The notes below the pieces were generated by a model, which was given only the letters and a program-made list of their open reading frames with translations, made no database searches and was not told the origin of the DNA. This document shows, in pieces, positions 42,465 to 54,369 of a DNA stretch of 64,000 bases. The first letter of the stretch is position 1. Each line of letters opens with the position of its first letter. The stretch spans positions 137,501-201,500 of the forward strand of contig WBZZ01002737.1 of assembly GCA_019918135.1 (NCBI GenBank), in the 5' to 3' direction. The position numbers were made by a program, and so were the translations under genes. The stretch is from Paulinella micropora (Eukaryota; Cercozoa; Imbricatea; Euglyphida; Paulinellidae).

Positions 42465-43289
42465 TTAGTCCCGCAAGCGATAGTTAAAATTTTGCCTCAG
42501 TTCGTCCGATACCGCATCAACATACAAAAAGTTAAACCTCTCTTTCGTCGCCTCGTGATATTTTTCAATGAAGTAGTCGAGGTCATAGCCGAGGTCCAAA
42601 TGCTTATACACGAGTTCTATTTTATCAACACTCTGACCTGGAAAAATAAGGAGGTAGTCGAGCTGTTTGATGGCTTCAGGCTTCATGTCGTTTAGATACT
42701 GCGAGCTCATAATCACTTTTGACTTGTAGTGTCTATTTTTTTTCAACAGGTCGCTCACGGACTTATCCCTCAACCCGCTACCCAAATCATCCAGCACGAA
42801 AACGACTTCTGGTGATTGATACTTAGACGGTCTCTCCGATGGTGCTTGCCACTGCTTCTTTTCTTCCTCCTTACCAAAATAAATAAACTTCGGCTTCGGT
42901 TCCTCTTTACCATCCTGTACAATCTCTCCTTCTTCTTGCTCTTCGTCTGGCTTGTTGAGCTTGTCTAACTCATAATCAATCACACTGTAGCCTTCCGTTT
43001 TCAAATATGTGTATATCGCCATCGGGTTTCCCTTCTTCTTGAAGTGCTTGACCATTTCTTTGTAAATGTGGTCCTTGTGTATCGTGCTGGCAATAATAAC
43101 AATGCGGGTCTTTTTGTCGGTCGTTCGTTTCAAGATTTCGAAGAGTGCGGTCGTCTTACCGCTCTTCTTGCGAGCAAGAAGAAATATATTGGCATACGGT
43201 TCATCAAATAACTTATATCCTTTTGCCAACTTGTCTCCATCTCCGTTTTGCTTGACTGGTTTTACCTTTACATTATTGATTTTCTCCAT
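42465..43289 (-). CDS. A32/FtsK-HerA-type genome-packaging ATPase
   Basis: 274 residues, intact. Walker A ARKKSGKT (39-46), first strand IVIIAST (63-69), Walker B VVFVLDDLG (162-170) with two acidic residues, and a sensor region IMSSQYLNDMKP (about 195-206). The length matches PLV/Polinton ATPases (about 250-300). A charged insertion (about 110-155) separates the Walker motifs. It is expected to pump DNA into the capsid. It lies between the jelly-roll-like gene and the small basic protein, all on one strand. Confidence 0.88.
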   Translation of the reverse strand: MEKINNVKVKPVKQNGDGDKLAKGYKLFDEPYANIFLLARKKSGKTTALFEILKRTTDKKTRIVIIASTIHKDHIYKEMVKHFKKKGNPMAIYTYLKTEGYSVIDYELDKLNKPDEEQEEGEIVQDGKEEPKPKFIYFGKEEEKKQWQAPSERPSKYQSPEVVFVLDDLGSGLRDKSVSDLLKKNRHYKSKVIMSSQYLNDMKPEAIKQLDYLLIFPGQSVDKIELVYKHLDLGYDLDYFIEKYHEATKERFNFLYVDAVSDELRQNFNYRLRD

Positions 43290-43290
43290 A

Positions 43291-43315
43291 GCAGAGACTT
43301 CGCCTCCGCACCTCC
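43291..43315 (-). repeat. 25-base motif, copy 2 (just upstream of ATPase start)
   Basis: Identical to 42002-42026 and ends one base before the ATPase ATG. A shorter form (GGAGGTGCGA, 40271-40280) directly precedes the penton-like ATG. Confidence 0.8.
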
Positions 43316-43377
43316 AAATATATTATATATTCTAAAATATATTTTTTACCGGCTGGGGTTGTAGGGGGAGCAGGCCC

Positions 43378-43776
43378 CTACCCGAGAAATTCTAAACAAA
43401 TAACAATTCTTCCAGCAAGCTGGTCAGTCTCGATATTACCGCTGTCTGATTTAAGCACTCTAAATGTGTATTGCCCGTCGGTCCAGCCTACTACTCCTAA
43501 GTTGTAGCTGAGATTTGAAATGTTTGCAGTGGTGCTGTCTCCGAATGTGCCAATAATCCCGATGCGGTCCATATAAAGGATTTTTGTTTTCGTTTCAGTC
43601 ATATCATTCATATAGTGGATAAACTTAACATTCATTCTAGTCGGTGTAAAGTTCATTCTAATGGTTTTGTCGAATGTCTTGCTACCATTAACCCCTCCTG
43701 GAAAATCATTACTCAGAAAAATAATCCGCTGATATTTATAGTCCGTCATCGTGATGCCCTCTATATCACTGCTCAT
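43378..43776 (-). CDS. Predicted beta-rich viral structural protein (132 aa)
   Basis: Intact frame ATG to TAG. Alternating strands (YQRIIFLSNDFPGG, MNVKFIHYMND, KTKILYMDRIGIIGTF, YTFRVLKSDSG and a final RIVICLEFLG) suggest a single jelly roll or similar virion fold. Located with ATPase and protease, it may be a minor capsid or cement protein. No motif proves it. Confidence 0.5.
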   Translation of the reverse strand: MSSDIEGITMTDYKYQRIIFLSNDFPGGVNGSKTFDKTIRMNFTPTRMNVKFIHYMNDMTETKTKILYMDRIGIIGTFGDSTTANISNLSYNLGVVGWTDGQYTFRVLKSDSGNIETDQLAGRIVICLEFLG

Positions 43777-43794
43777 AAATTTTTTATTAATTAA

Positions 43795-43930
43795 TATTTC
43801 TGCTCGGTCCGCCTGTGATTTCTATTCGTGGGTCAGTGATAAAAAAATGAAAGTTGTGTTTATTGTATCCAAAAGGGATGTGTGTATAAGCCTATGAGTG
43901 ATTGGTGTGTGAGTTTTGATGAAGCCCTGC
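43795..43930 (-). pseudogene. C-terminal remnant of a further viral gene
   Basis: A minus-strand frame ending at TAA near 43795 reads back through FITDPRIEITGGPSRN and THIPFGYNKHNFHF to a TAG at 43892-43894 and beyond it until the (GAA)n tract. It looks like the end of a viral structural protein cut at the rearrangement point. Confidence 0.4.
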
Positions 43931-43935
43931 CCTTA

Positions 43936-44371
43936 AGAAGGAGGAGAAGGAGAAGAAGGAGGAGGAGAAGAAGAAGGAGGAGGAGGAGGAGAAGGAGGAG
44001 GAGGAGGAGGAGAAGAAGAAGAAGAAGAAGAAGGAGGAGGAGGAGAAGAAGAAGAAGGAGGAGGAGGAGAAGAAGAAGAAGGAGGAGGAGGAGAAGAAGA
44101 AGAAGGAGGAGGAGGAGAAGAAGAAGGAGGAGGAGGAGAGGAAGAAGAAGAAGAAGGAGGAGGAGGAGGAGAGGAAGAAGAAGGAGGAAGAGGAGAGGAA
44201 GAAGGAGGAGGAAGAGAGGAAGAAGATGGAGGAGGAGGAGAGGAAGAAGAAGGAAGAGGAGGATGACCAGCTGAGTGTGTTTCCCCCTCTGGATTCGGGG
44301 AAGGTTCGCGTGTGGGCCCACAAAGGAATTTTCACATTCCTATCCGGATTAGATTATCAAGACTGGTATTA
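43936..44371 (+). pseudogene. 3' part of the Lys/Glu-rich host gene (second broken piece)
   Basis: A (GAA/GAG)n tract (43936-44255) is followed by DDQLSVFPPLDSGKVRVW and the same end as in the intact copy at 56455-56557, then a donor site and (ATT)n. The 5' exons are missing; viral segment C sits in their place. It is complementary to the left copy at 27531-28389. Confidence 0.75.
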
Positions 44372-44872
44372 TTATTATTATTGTTATTATTATTATTATT
44401 ATTAGGGAGTACATAGGCCATCGGTCCTTTCCATGGGCTGATTGGTATAAAGCTCCTAGAGTAATGTTCTATGCCGTCACTTCCTTTATTCCACCGATTG
44501 GTGTGGAGACTTTCCTTATGGAATGGAGGACTGGATGCACATGGCCTTTTGGCTCAGCAATTGGCAGGAGATACACTATTATTATTATTATTATTATTAT
44601 TATTTTGGACACCGTGATAGACCAGTGGTCAAGTTCTACCATCTGGGCCCTGTCGCCAGTTCGATTCTCGTCGGTGCCACCAGTATTTTCATTGAACATA
44701 CCGATCCGTCTGGACCAGTATTTTCATTGAACATACCGGCCCGTCTGGAAGTGTTGGAACTGCCCTTGCGGGGGTGTCATTAGAGCTTATCGTCAATTCT
44801 TCGTACTCCCCTCACGGGTGAGACGATGGAGGCGCATGTGCAGAAATGCATCAGCCATTGACAGAGAAGCAC

Positions 44873-44930
<58 letters not shown>

Positions 44931-45054
44931 TAGGGAGTACATAGGCCATCGGTCCCTTTCCATGGGCTGATTGGTATAAAGCTCCTAGAGAGATGTTCTA
45001 TGCCGTCACTTCCTTTATTCCACCGATTGGTGTGGAGACTTTCCTTATTGAATG
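44372..45054 (+). repeat. SINE-2, SINE-1 and truncated SINE-2 units with (ATT)n
   Basis: SINE-2 at 44405-44572, SINE-1 at 44606-44872, and a SINE-2 from 44934 that stops within the unit at about 45054, exactly where the right inverted-repeat arm begins. Confidence 0.75.
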
Positions 45055-47389
45055 GTAGATAGACAGATATAGAGGAGCATTGTCTACTTATATGCGCTCT
45101 CGGCTTTGTTTGCGCATGAACGTATGATTACTACTCATGTGTGGGGAATGCCTGGGTGTTTGCGTGTGTGCGTCTAGTCCATAGCAGCAGGATAGCCTTT
45201 AGGTTGTGAGGCAGTCAGGCAGCATTGATACATTATCGCATAATTCAGTTTAGGGCGATAGCAGCAGGCTTTTGCTTAAGGGATAGAAAAGCATAGCTTT
45301 AGCCGCAGGGCCTTAGATTAGTTAGCGCCGAGTAGGACGAGGCATGTGTCTTGGCGTGGCACTGCGGCGGGGCTATGTCGCGCAGTGTGCTGAGAGTTTT
45401 TCTAAAGTGCTTTAGTAACCCTAATCTGAGCTAGAACTAATACTTAGCTAAGGAAGGAAGTAAGCAGAGAGCTAGTAGCTGTCAAGGAAGTTAATTTAAT
45501 GCTAGCCTCGTAACGTAGACATAACATTAATTCCTAAGGTAATAAGTCGGTAATCAGCTTAGATCGATTAGTCTTATAGCTGTGAGATGGTTTGGTCACC
45601 TATTTTATTGGTAGTAAGTATTGTTATCATTTCGACAGTGTTTGCAGCGTGTAGCGTGGTAATGCAGCAGACAGGATTTGTTCTGTCAGTCCGCGTGCGT
45701 ACTCGTGTACGTATGATGGTCATATGGTTGCAGAGCTATGTTACATGTTGTCTTTTGATCGGTAGTTGCTGCGAGTTGTTGTCTAGGGAGTAGTGAGTAG
45801 TCGTGTATTGAACTATTGCTATCAGAGAGACCTTTTTCCACGGGGTCTGCGCGATGGCGTATGTCTTAACATACAGGTGGGCATGATGGCGGATAGCTAT
45901 AGGTATGGCTGACAGCTAAAGTAAGATAGCTGCGGTCTAGGAGCTCGGGGGGGTGTCTAGGACACAGGCATTAGTACTAGGAGGGAGTAATAGTACTAAA
46001 GCGAGCTAAGATTAGCCAAGTAGTCGCAGAAGCTAGTCTTAGAACAGTTGTTGAGTAACTTAGCGAGGGAGGCGCAGGCTGTACGAGAGTCTAGTTCTAA
46101 GGAATGAGTTTCTAAGGTAACTAAAGCGGGTGCTGTAGTAACTAATAGTACTCAAGGCTAGATTGGGAGTATATAGCGCAGCAGGCTAGCTGGGGTTAGC
46201 TCAACTAGGGTTGAATTGTGTTGTAGTTGCGAGGATAGCCAGGTAGACAGGCGATATGGTGCGTTTGCCGGTATCGATGGTCTATGGTTGGCTGATGATG
46301 CTCTATGTCACTGATTTAACTCTAAAACAAGTTTTAATGTAAAAAGCAGATAATTTAATTGACCCAGAGTAGTTTTTCCATCTGCATAGTTAGTGGATAG
46401 CTATAACAGCTCAGGATAGAAGCAGTACAGCTGTAATGCAGAAGTATATAGCGCGAATTCAAGGATATTAGTTTGTCATGTACTAATTTTCTTGTGTGCT
46501 TTGCATAGCGATGTTTGGTGATAAATGACTGTATGAAACATGAGCAGGGATGTTTTGCGCGTGTTTGTATGGTATTTTGTCATGGTGGGGATAATTACAA
46601 TGTCAATGCGATGTATATGTCAGCTGGTAGCTTAGACAGGAGCGTCACGTCAGACAAGATAGACTAAGACGAATCAGGAATCAGAAATTAAAGTAAAAAC
46701 AATATGCTTAACACGTATGTGCCTTATTGACAAATGTTGCATGTTTGCGCAGCGCGGGACGTGCATCATGTGTGTTAGTGCGTTGCATAACTCATGTGTC
46801 ATGTATATAGCTTATATACACATATGTGACTAGGACATAGGCAAGATGAGGGGGCGTGTAGACAGTTAAGCGGCGGTAAATGAGCGATAAGCATAGCTAG
46901 GGCTGTTTATTGCATATTGTTGATCATTTGCTGGTTTTTGCTTCGTTTTGACTTGTAATGGTCGTTTTGTAATTCAAATATCGTCCATGTTGTTTTTTTG
47001 TTGTCGTTCAGCATACCATAACTAAGTTTGTTTTCTGTTCTTATTTTTTGTTACCGCTTACATAAATTATGTGTTTATCTCGCATGGCATGGCCTGATAT
47101 GATTGGCTTGCATTTTAGTATGTCATGGCTGGGTTTGATGACGTCTGTGCCATTGTTCTTATGTTGGCGAGATTATTGTTTTGCGAGTAATACGTACTAT
47201 GTTGATATCATATCTTGATGTGCTTTGGTCGCTTTGTCATGAAGTTTATATCTATTTACTTTTACTTGTTGATTGTGTGAGTGATTGGCATGATAGCTCG
47301 AGCGATAGGCTTGTTTTGATGTGGTTGGTGTTATGTTTGCGTTTGTTTGTCTAATATAACTAAACATTCGACAATCTTGAGGGTATCCC

Positions 47390-47700
47390 TTTTTCCGAAA
47401 TTTTCGATGAAGTATATGGATTTTTTTGAAAACGTGAGGAAATGAAAGGAAATGAATTCCCTGATTGCAGAACATATAAAAATAATATTAAAATATGTTT
47501 TTATTAATTGTAATATACTTTAACTTCATCTTCAGAGGTGGGCAGGAACCGGTCCGACACGGTAATTTTTCTACTTTTTCATAGTCCCGGCTACCATGAA
47601 TCTATGATGATAACAATGCCGAACATGCAGAATTTGCTTTTACTGTTTATTCTTGCTTATATTAAGCATTTTACTATATTAAGACATGGTTTTACCTTCA
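47390..47700 (-). repeat. 3' module, copy in right arm
   Basis: Reverse-complement counterpart of 35270-35620, with small differences. Confidence 0.75.
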
Positions 47701-47764
47701 AAAAATTCTGTTTGCCCGCTGTGACGTATGCTGGTACGTAGAGGGGGGAGGGGGGGGGGGGAGG

Positions 47765-49061
47765 GGGGGGATTGGTCGGAGGGAGGACGCTTCACATCAG
47801 ATTCTGGTGCATTATCAGAGTTAAACAAATTTCTAATTTCAGTTTTTAGAAGAAGCGTTACAGTTGCAGTTGCCCTAGACAAAAACCATTATGAAAAAAG
47901 TCGGACCCAGAAAAATTCCTTCAAAAAAAATAATCACATACGACCACGTCCACGTCCACGTCCACGTCCACGTCCACGTCCACGTCCACGTCCACCCGCA
48001 GCACGACGTGCGCGGCGACGTCCGCGCAAACGGATTCCTGAGTTACGCATTCTCCAACTTGCGTCGGAGCGATCTGAATCATCTACAATATGGATAGCAT
48101 CATGTTAAGGAGGAGAAGAAGAAGAAGAAGAAGAAGAAGAAGAAGAAGAAGAAGAAGAAGAAGAAGAAGAAGAAGAAGAAGAAGAAGAAAACTAATACCA
48201 TGCTTTTCTTCCTCTGAACCAGAAGATCGATCAGACGATGAGTCAGTTGATGAACTGGAAGATGAAGTATCAGATAAGTCATCCTCTGAATCTGCCACTG
48301 GTTCTGCAGGCTGAGCAGCACCAAGCTCTTCTTCCTCAGGGAACCCACAGTCGCATCGTTCGAAATGGTTCCACGCTTGTTCAATAAGCTCTGCCTTCTT
48401 GAACTGTTTCCGATCGGAGTTTTGCGTTGCAGCACCATGCATTCTCATCCATGATTTCAATTCGCTAACTACCATCTGCTTGGACGCAAATTGCTTTTTT
48501 TCCTCTGACGATCTTAGCAACGTGAGAATTTTCCGCCAAGGCTCAGAAGCATTTCCAAATGCTAAATCCTGCTCCTGCTTTTCTTCGCTAGTAAGCTGTC
48601 TTGCACCACGCCATCTCGGGTGAGCTGGAGGACGTCCTTCATTAACAGAATAAGTGCGTGGTAAGGACAGCAGCTCTTCATCGGTCAAACGCGTAAGTGC
48701 GTTCATTTTCTCCTGTCGTTCTTGAGGCAACTCCATCCAATTTACAGGTAGCTCGTCGATAAATCGAAATTCTGCTCTCCATTCCTTGCCTTTTGCATCG
48801 ACACAGGACATATGAGCAGGACGGCCGGGCAGGCCGCCTTCGAAGTAATCTCCATCCACCTCTACTCTGTTCAAATTTCCACCTGCTAACATTTCCTCCA
48901 CATGTGCTCGCTCATCCGGCCCTAGGTATTTAGTAGCCAAAGCACGAATATCCTTCTTCAGGCGCGGATTGACGAAGTAGCCGACTGGAAGCTTGGGAGG
49001 CATGTCGGTCGCTGTCATAAATAGAGAGAGAGAGATAGATAGATAGAACGAGAGAAAGAGA

Positions 49062-49093
<32 letters not shown>

Positions 49094-52054
49094 AAGAGAA
49101 AGATAGATAATATTATTACCGGGGCGTCCGATAAACAAATTGATCGGTTCTCCTCTGGGATCATCACGCACTCCATGAAAATCCTGTGCGTCTCCCCAAG
49201 TAGCGATCTCTACAGTCGGCAAAGCGTCAGGATCTTTCTTGGTGATTCTATATGCCAAGGGTTTGTTGTAGTTTTTGAAACTCTTGTTCATACACGGGCT
49301 AAAATGAGTCATCCAGTCGTAGTTACATCCGAGAACAACCAGCACATGCCTCTTCTTGTGCTGCTTCTTGAATGCAAGAATGAGCTTTAATAACGCTTGA
49401 GCGATGTTAGTTGTCAGGAAGGTGCTCTTCCACCCGATATCCATAACTCAAAATTCCTGATCATCTCCATCGTGCCCGTGCCCTGGTGGCTTGCGATGTG
49501 ACTCTACTTGGAAACGGATTCCTCTGTCAACAACATTGAGCCCAAGGAAACCCAGCATCGCCCACGCGGTGTTATCACCAGCTCCGTCCCACTCAAGATA
49601 TAATTTCCACGCTTGCATTGTGCGAGGGTTCCAAAGTTGCCAATGTAAAAGTGCGGCAAGCATAGTAATGTTGCTGTTCGCGCCGTGTTCTACCGCGCCT
49701 TCAAGGTACGTCAGAATAAAATGCGTATCGGTAGTGTAGCAGGTATTGATTCCAACGCAAAGGCGAAACACAATTTTTCCTTTGAAATCTTTCGCGGCGC
49801 GGCGGCAAGATGGGATCTTCACTGGCGGTTTCATATCGGCTGATATGACTGTGGCAGCAAAATCTGCTGGTGCTGCCTTCTTGCGCTGCATGCTGGCAAC
49901 GCGGCACGCCCTGTGAATTTTGTGATGAAGCCTGCTACGGCGACGCCATTCTTGAGCTTCTACTTCAGTCCTGAAACCGTTAGAATGATCAGCAGCAAGC
50001 TCTGTGCAGATCTCGCATTTTGAGAAATCTCCTTCTGCAAAACAAACCTGTAATAAGTAATGATAACGAAAATATGCATAATACCTCTGACAAACTTGAC
50101 GTGCGGAAAATCCATGCGCCAAACTTTGTTGATCGTATTGTCTGTCGGAGGATTATTTGGATCAACTCGTTTCGAACAACCAAACCGAAGGCACATATCT
50201 TTCCAATTCTCGCGAACATAGTTTTGGACTCCTGCGTCCTGAGCCATTTCTTGCATCCTCCATATTCCGTCGCTGCATATCTCCGGGTAACTCTCCATGA
50301 ACTTCTCGCAGAGTAATACTGCTATCACATCTTCTGTTTCAGGAACGGTTGAGTAGCTTTTTGTCAAAACCTTCGTGTTATTTGCAAGAAGTTTGTGTGC
50401 TCTTGACAAAACTTTATCACCGATCCCGTAGATACGCTGCCAGGCTACTTTGCACACAGCCTCCGTTAAATACATATACTGAAACGATCCAGTTTTTGTT
50501 TGAAACGATTCAAGCTGCGAAGCTGCCCAAGAATAAAGCTCACTGAGAGACGATGACGCATTCTTCGCTCTCGTGTAAAGCACATCACGCGTGTCGATAA
50601 ATGAATAACACTTCCACTTTTTGCAGCAGACAGACTTAACTTCCCTGTCCAAGTCGGCGAAGGTAATCCCCAACAGTTTTTGGAGCGCAGACGGTCTCTG
50701 AAGCTTCACTGCACCTTTCGTGCGACTTTTCATCGTGTAGGGGCGCGTTGGATTCTTACGTGGTCTGCTGTAAGGAATTGGTGATAATCTCATGATGTTA
50801 TACAACAGCTCATTCGATTCCATAAGCTCGTCGAAGTTCAATCGAAGCTCGTTGGATAATTCCGCATCGTCCACGCAGACCAGAGGAGGAAGCAATCCAG
50901 GGTTGATAGATGCAGCATCACCGTTTGAATCCGTATCTGAACACTCTTCGTCGACGTTCTACGCAAACAAGATCGCTTATGAACATTAACCAGCATGAAC
51001 ATAGACAGGTAGAGAAAAAAAATTACCATGGAGCCAGTAGGAAGATATAGTCTAGAGCTGCTGCAGCTACTAACATCATATCCTGTAGTGACAGTAGAAC
51101 TGTCTGACTGTTTCCAGCTGTCGAGGTTAGCATCAACGTCAGGAACACCGGCCTGTAAAAAAGAATCTTCTCAGTAATAATTTTCATTTATTTATTTTTT
51201 ACCTGTGCATCACTCAAACTTGATTTTTCTGTGATGACTGTAATGTCCGAGCTTTCCCTGGGCAGAAGCGTGCGGCGACTATCTGAAATTGAGGACACGC
51301 TGTCGAGAAGCTTCCTCTTTTTTTCCGGCGGAATAGATGATGACCTGGAGAGCGGTTGCTTTCCATCAGAACTAATACTGCTGACCGACGCTAAAAGTTC
51401 AACCTTTGCTTCATGAAGCAAGGAAATTGACTTAAGTGGAAGCGGATGTTCTTTCTCAGGAACGATGAAACATACATGACCAATGTCAGTCTCGAACAGG
51501 AAAACTGGGATTTTAGCTCCTTCCTTGGCAGCCTCTTTCAACCAGACCGGATGTGCATCGCTTGGCAGCGTAGCTATCTCTAGGTCTGGATTAGGCGCAT
51601 AGCTGAGCAAAATCTCTTGATCTTTCGATATTGCGGTGGTGACAGTCACAATAGGAGTACCCTTGCTGACCTGACATTATTTACAACAATATTTATAGAA
51701 AAAATACAACACACGTAACAAAAACTTACATTGCATGGATGTATGTAACAACTAACATAATTTACCTTCACGTTCGGTCGGCAAGTGTCCTCGTCGAGCT
51801 TGTTGAACCCTTGCGATGAAGAGTTGATGAGATGCATTGCATTCCTGCTCGATTCGTTAATGAATTTAATTGGATGCATCCCTGTTTGCAGGGAACTCCC
51901 AATTTTCATAGTGAAATGATCAGAAAATGCAGCATGATCTGCAGCACGCAAAGACTTTCCTCCTGGTTCGAGGAGCCCAAGCTGAAAAGAAGGAGGAAGG
52001 TATTATCAGCAAAGACTCCGTAGCCACCACCACGGTGTGCCACATATATCGGCG
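47765..52054 (-). CDS. SET-domain plus DUF7869-like transposase gene, right copy (spliced)
   Basis: Minus-strand counterpart of the left copy, with the same SET motifs (52054-51540), central region (50895-50100), the CEICTEL to GHGHDGDDQEF stretch (50060-49448, here in one open frame because the left copy's 4-base insertion is absent) and the C-terminal region (49444-47934). The domain continues in frame across a TGA at 49445-49447, shared with the left copy, so it is read through, is a shared old mutation, or the true gene ends there. Introns are recognised by GT-AG edges around 51750-51670, 50090-50045 and the (GAA)n block 48110-48195. I take this as the better preserved copy, but the start codon is not certain. 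Confidence 0.55.
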
Positions 52055-52084
52055 CCTTGCTCCCTCAGCATGGCATACCTAAAG

Positions 52085-52240
52085 TTTGAAATACACATGA
52101 AAAAAATGGCAGCGCTTCCCGTTAGAGGGAATCACTCCAAAAAAAAAAGGACAGAGAAAGGCTCACTGATAGAAGGCCACACACACTAGCTAGTTATACC
52201 AAAGCTAGTATCTATACTCCCCTCTTTAAACTATGCTATA
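52085..52240 (-). repeat. 5' module, copy in right arm
   Basis: Reverse-complement counterpart of 30715-30870. Confidence 0.7.
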
Positions 52241-52536
52241 TTATAATAATAATAATAATAGTGCTTCTCTGTCAATGGCTGATGCATTTCTGCACATGCG
52301 CCTCCATCGTCTCACCCGTGAGGGGAGTACGAAGAATTGACGATAAGCTCTAATGACACCCCCGCAAGGGCAGTTCCAACACTTCCAGACGGGCCGGTAT
52401 GTTCAATGAAAATACTGGTCCAGACGGATCGGTATGTTCAATGAAAATACTGGTGGCACCGACGGGAATCGAACTGGCGACAGGGCCCAGATGGTAGAAC
52501 TTGACCACTGGGCTATCACGGTGTCCAAATAATAAA

Positions 52537-52598
<62 letters not shown>

Positions 52599-52660
52599 TA
52601 ATAATAGGCTTCCTCAGACTATAACATGAGATCCAGATCCTGGACATGTGCCTCCATAAC

Positions 52661-52718
<58 letters not shown>

Positions 52719-52986
52719 GTGCTTCTCTGTCAATGGCTGATGCATTTCTGCACATGCGCCTCCATCGTCTCACCCGTGAGGGGAGTACGAAGAATTGACG
52801 ATAAGCTTTAATGACACCCCCGCAAGGGCAGTTCCAACACTTCCAGACGGGCCGGTATGTTCAATGAAAATACCGGTCCAGAAATAGACAGGTATGTTCA
52901 ATGAAAATACTGGTGGCACCGACGGGAATCGAACTGGCGACAGGGCCCAGATGGTAGAACGTGACCACTGGGCTATCACGGTGTCC

Positions 52987-53040
<54 letters not shown>

Positions 53041-53783
53041 GTGCTTCTCTGTCAATGGCTGATGCATTTCTGCACATGCGCCTCCATCGTCTCACCCGTG
53101 AGGGGAGTACGAAGAATTGACGATAAGCTCTAATGACACCCCCGCAAGGGCAGTTCCAACACTTCCAGACGGGCCGGTATGTTCAATGAAAATACTGGTC
53201 CAGAAATAGACCGGTATGTTCAATGAAAATACTGGTCCAGAAATAGACCGGTATGTTCAATGAAAATACTGGTGGCACCGACGGGAATCGAACTGGCGAC
53301 AGGGCCCAGATGGTAGAACTTGACCACTGGGCTATCACGGTGTCCTAATAATAATAATAATAATGATAATAATAGTGCTTCTCAGTCAATGGCGATGCGT
53401 TTCTGCATACGTGCCTCCATCGTCTCACCCGTGAGGGGAGTACGAAGTTTTGACGATAGGCTCTACTGACACCCCCGCAAGGCAGCACCAAGCAATAATA
53501 ATAATAATAATAATAATAGTGCTTCTCTGTCAATGGCTGATGCATTTCTGCACATGCGCCTCCATCGTCTCACCCGTGAGGGGAGTACGAAGAATTGACG
53601 ATAAGCTCTAATGACAACCCCGCAAGGGCAGTTCCAACACTTCCAGACGGGCCGGTATGTTCAATGAAAATACTGGTCCAGACGGATCGGTATGTACAAT
53701 GAAAATACTGGTGGCACCGACGGGAATCGAACTGGCGACAGGGCCCAGATGGTAGAACTTGACCACTGGGCTATCACGGTGTC

Positions 53784-53829
<46 letters not shown>

Positions 53830-54310
53830 GTGCTTCTCTGTCAATTGCTGATGCATTTCTGCACATGCGCCTCCATCGTCTCACCCGTGAGGGGAGTACG
53901 AAGAATTGACGATAGGCTGTAATGACACCCCCGCAAGGGCAGTTCCAACACTTCCAGACGGACCGGTATGTTCAATGAAAATACTGGTCCAGACGGACCG
54001 GTATGTTCAATGAAAATACTGGTGGCACCGACGGGAATCGAACTGGCGACAGGGCCCAGATGGTAGAACTTGACCACTGGGCTATCACGGTGTCCAAATA
54101 ATAATAATAATAATAATAATAATAATCATAATAATAGTGTATCTCCTGCCAATTGCTGAGCCAAAAGGCCATGTGCATCCAGTCCTCCATTCCATAAGGA
54201 AAGTCTTCACACCAATCGGTGGAATAAAGGAAGTGACGGCATAGAACATTACTCTAGGAGCTTTATACCAATCAGCCCATGGAAAGGACCGATGGCCTAT
54301 GTACTCCCTA

Positions 54311-54360
<50 letters not shown>
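52240..54360 (-). repeat. SINE array with (AAT)n, right arm
   Basis: Minus-strand SINE-1 units at about 52259-52528, 52719-52989, 53039-53345, 53370-53498 (diverged, partial), 53516-53784 and 53828-54098, and SINE-2 at 54138-54312, separated by (AAT)n. There are more units than in the left arm, so the array changed after the arms separated. Confidence 0.75.
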
Positions 54361-54365
<5 letters not shown>

Positions 54366-54369
54366 TTTT

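Noticed and set aside
8443..43930. Alternative genetic code with TGA as an amino acid
   Set aside because: In-frame TAA and TAG also occur in the viral genes, frameshifts are common, and MCM4 needs no recoding; decay or sequence error is simpler.
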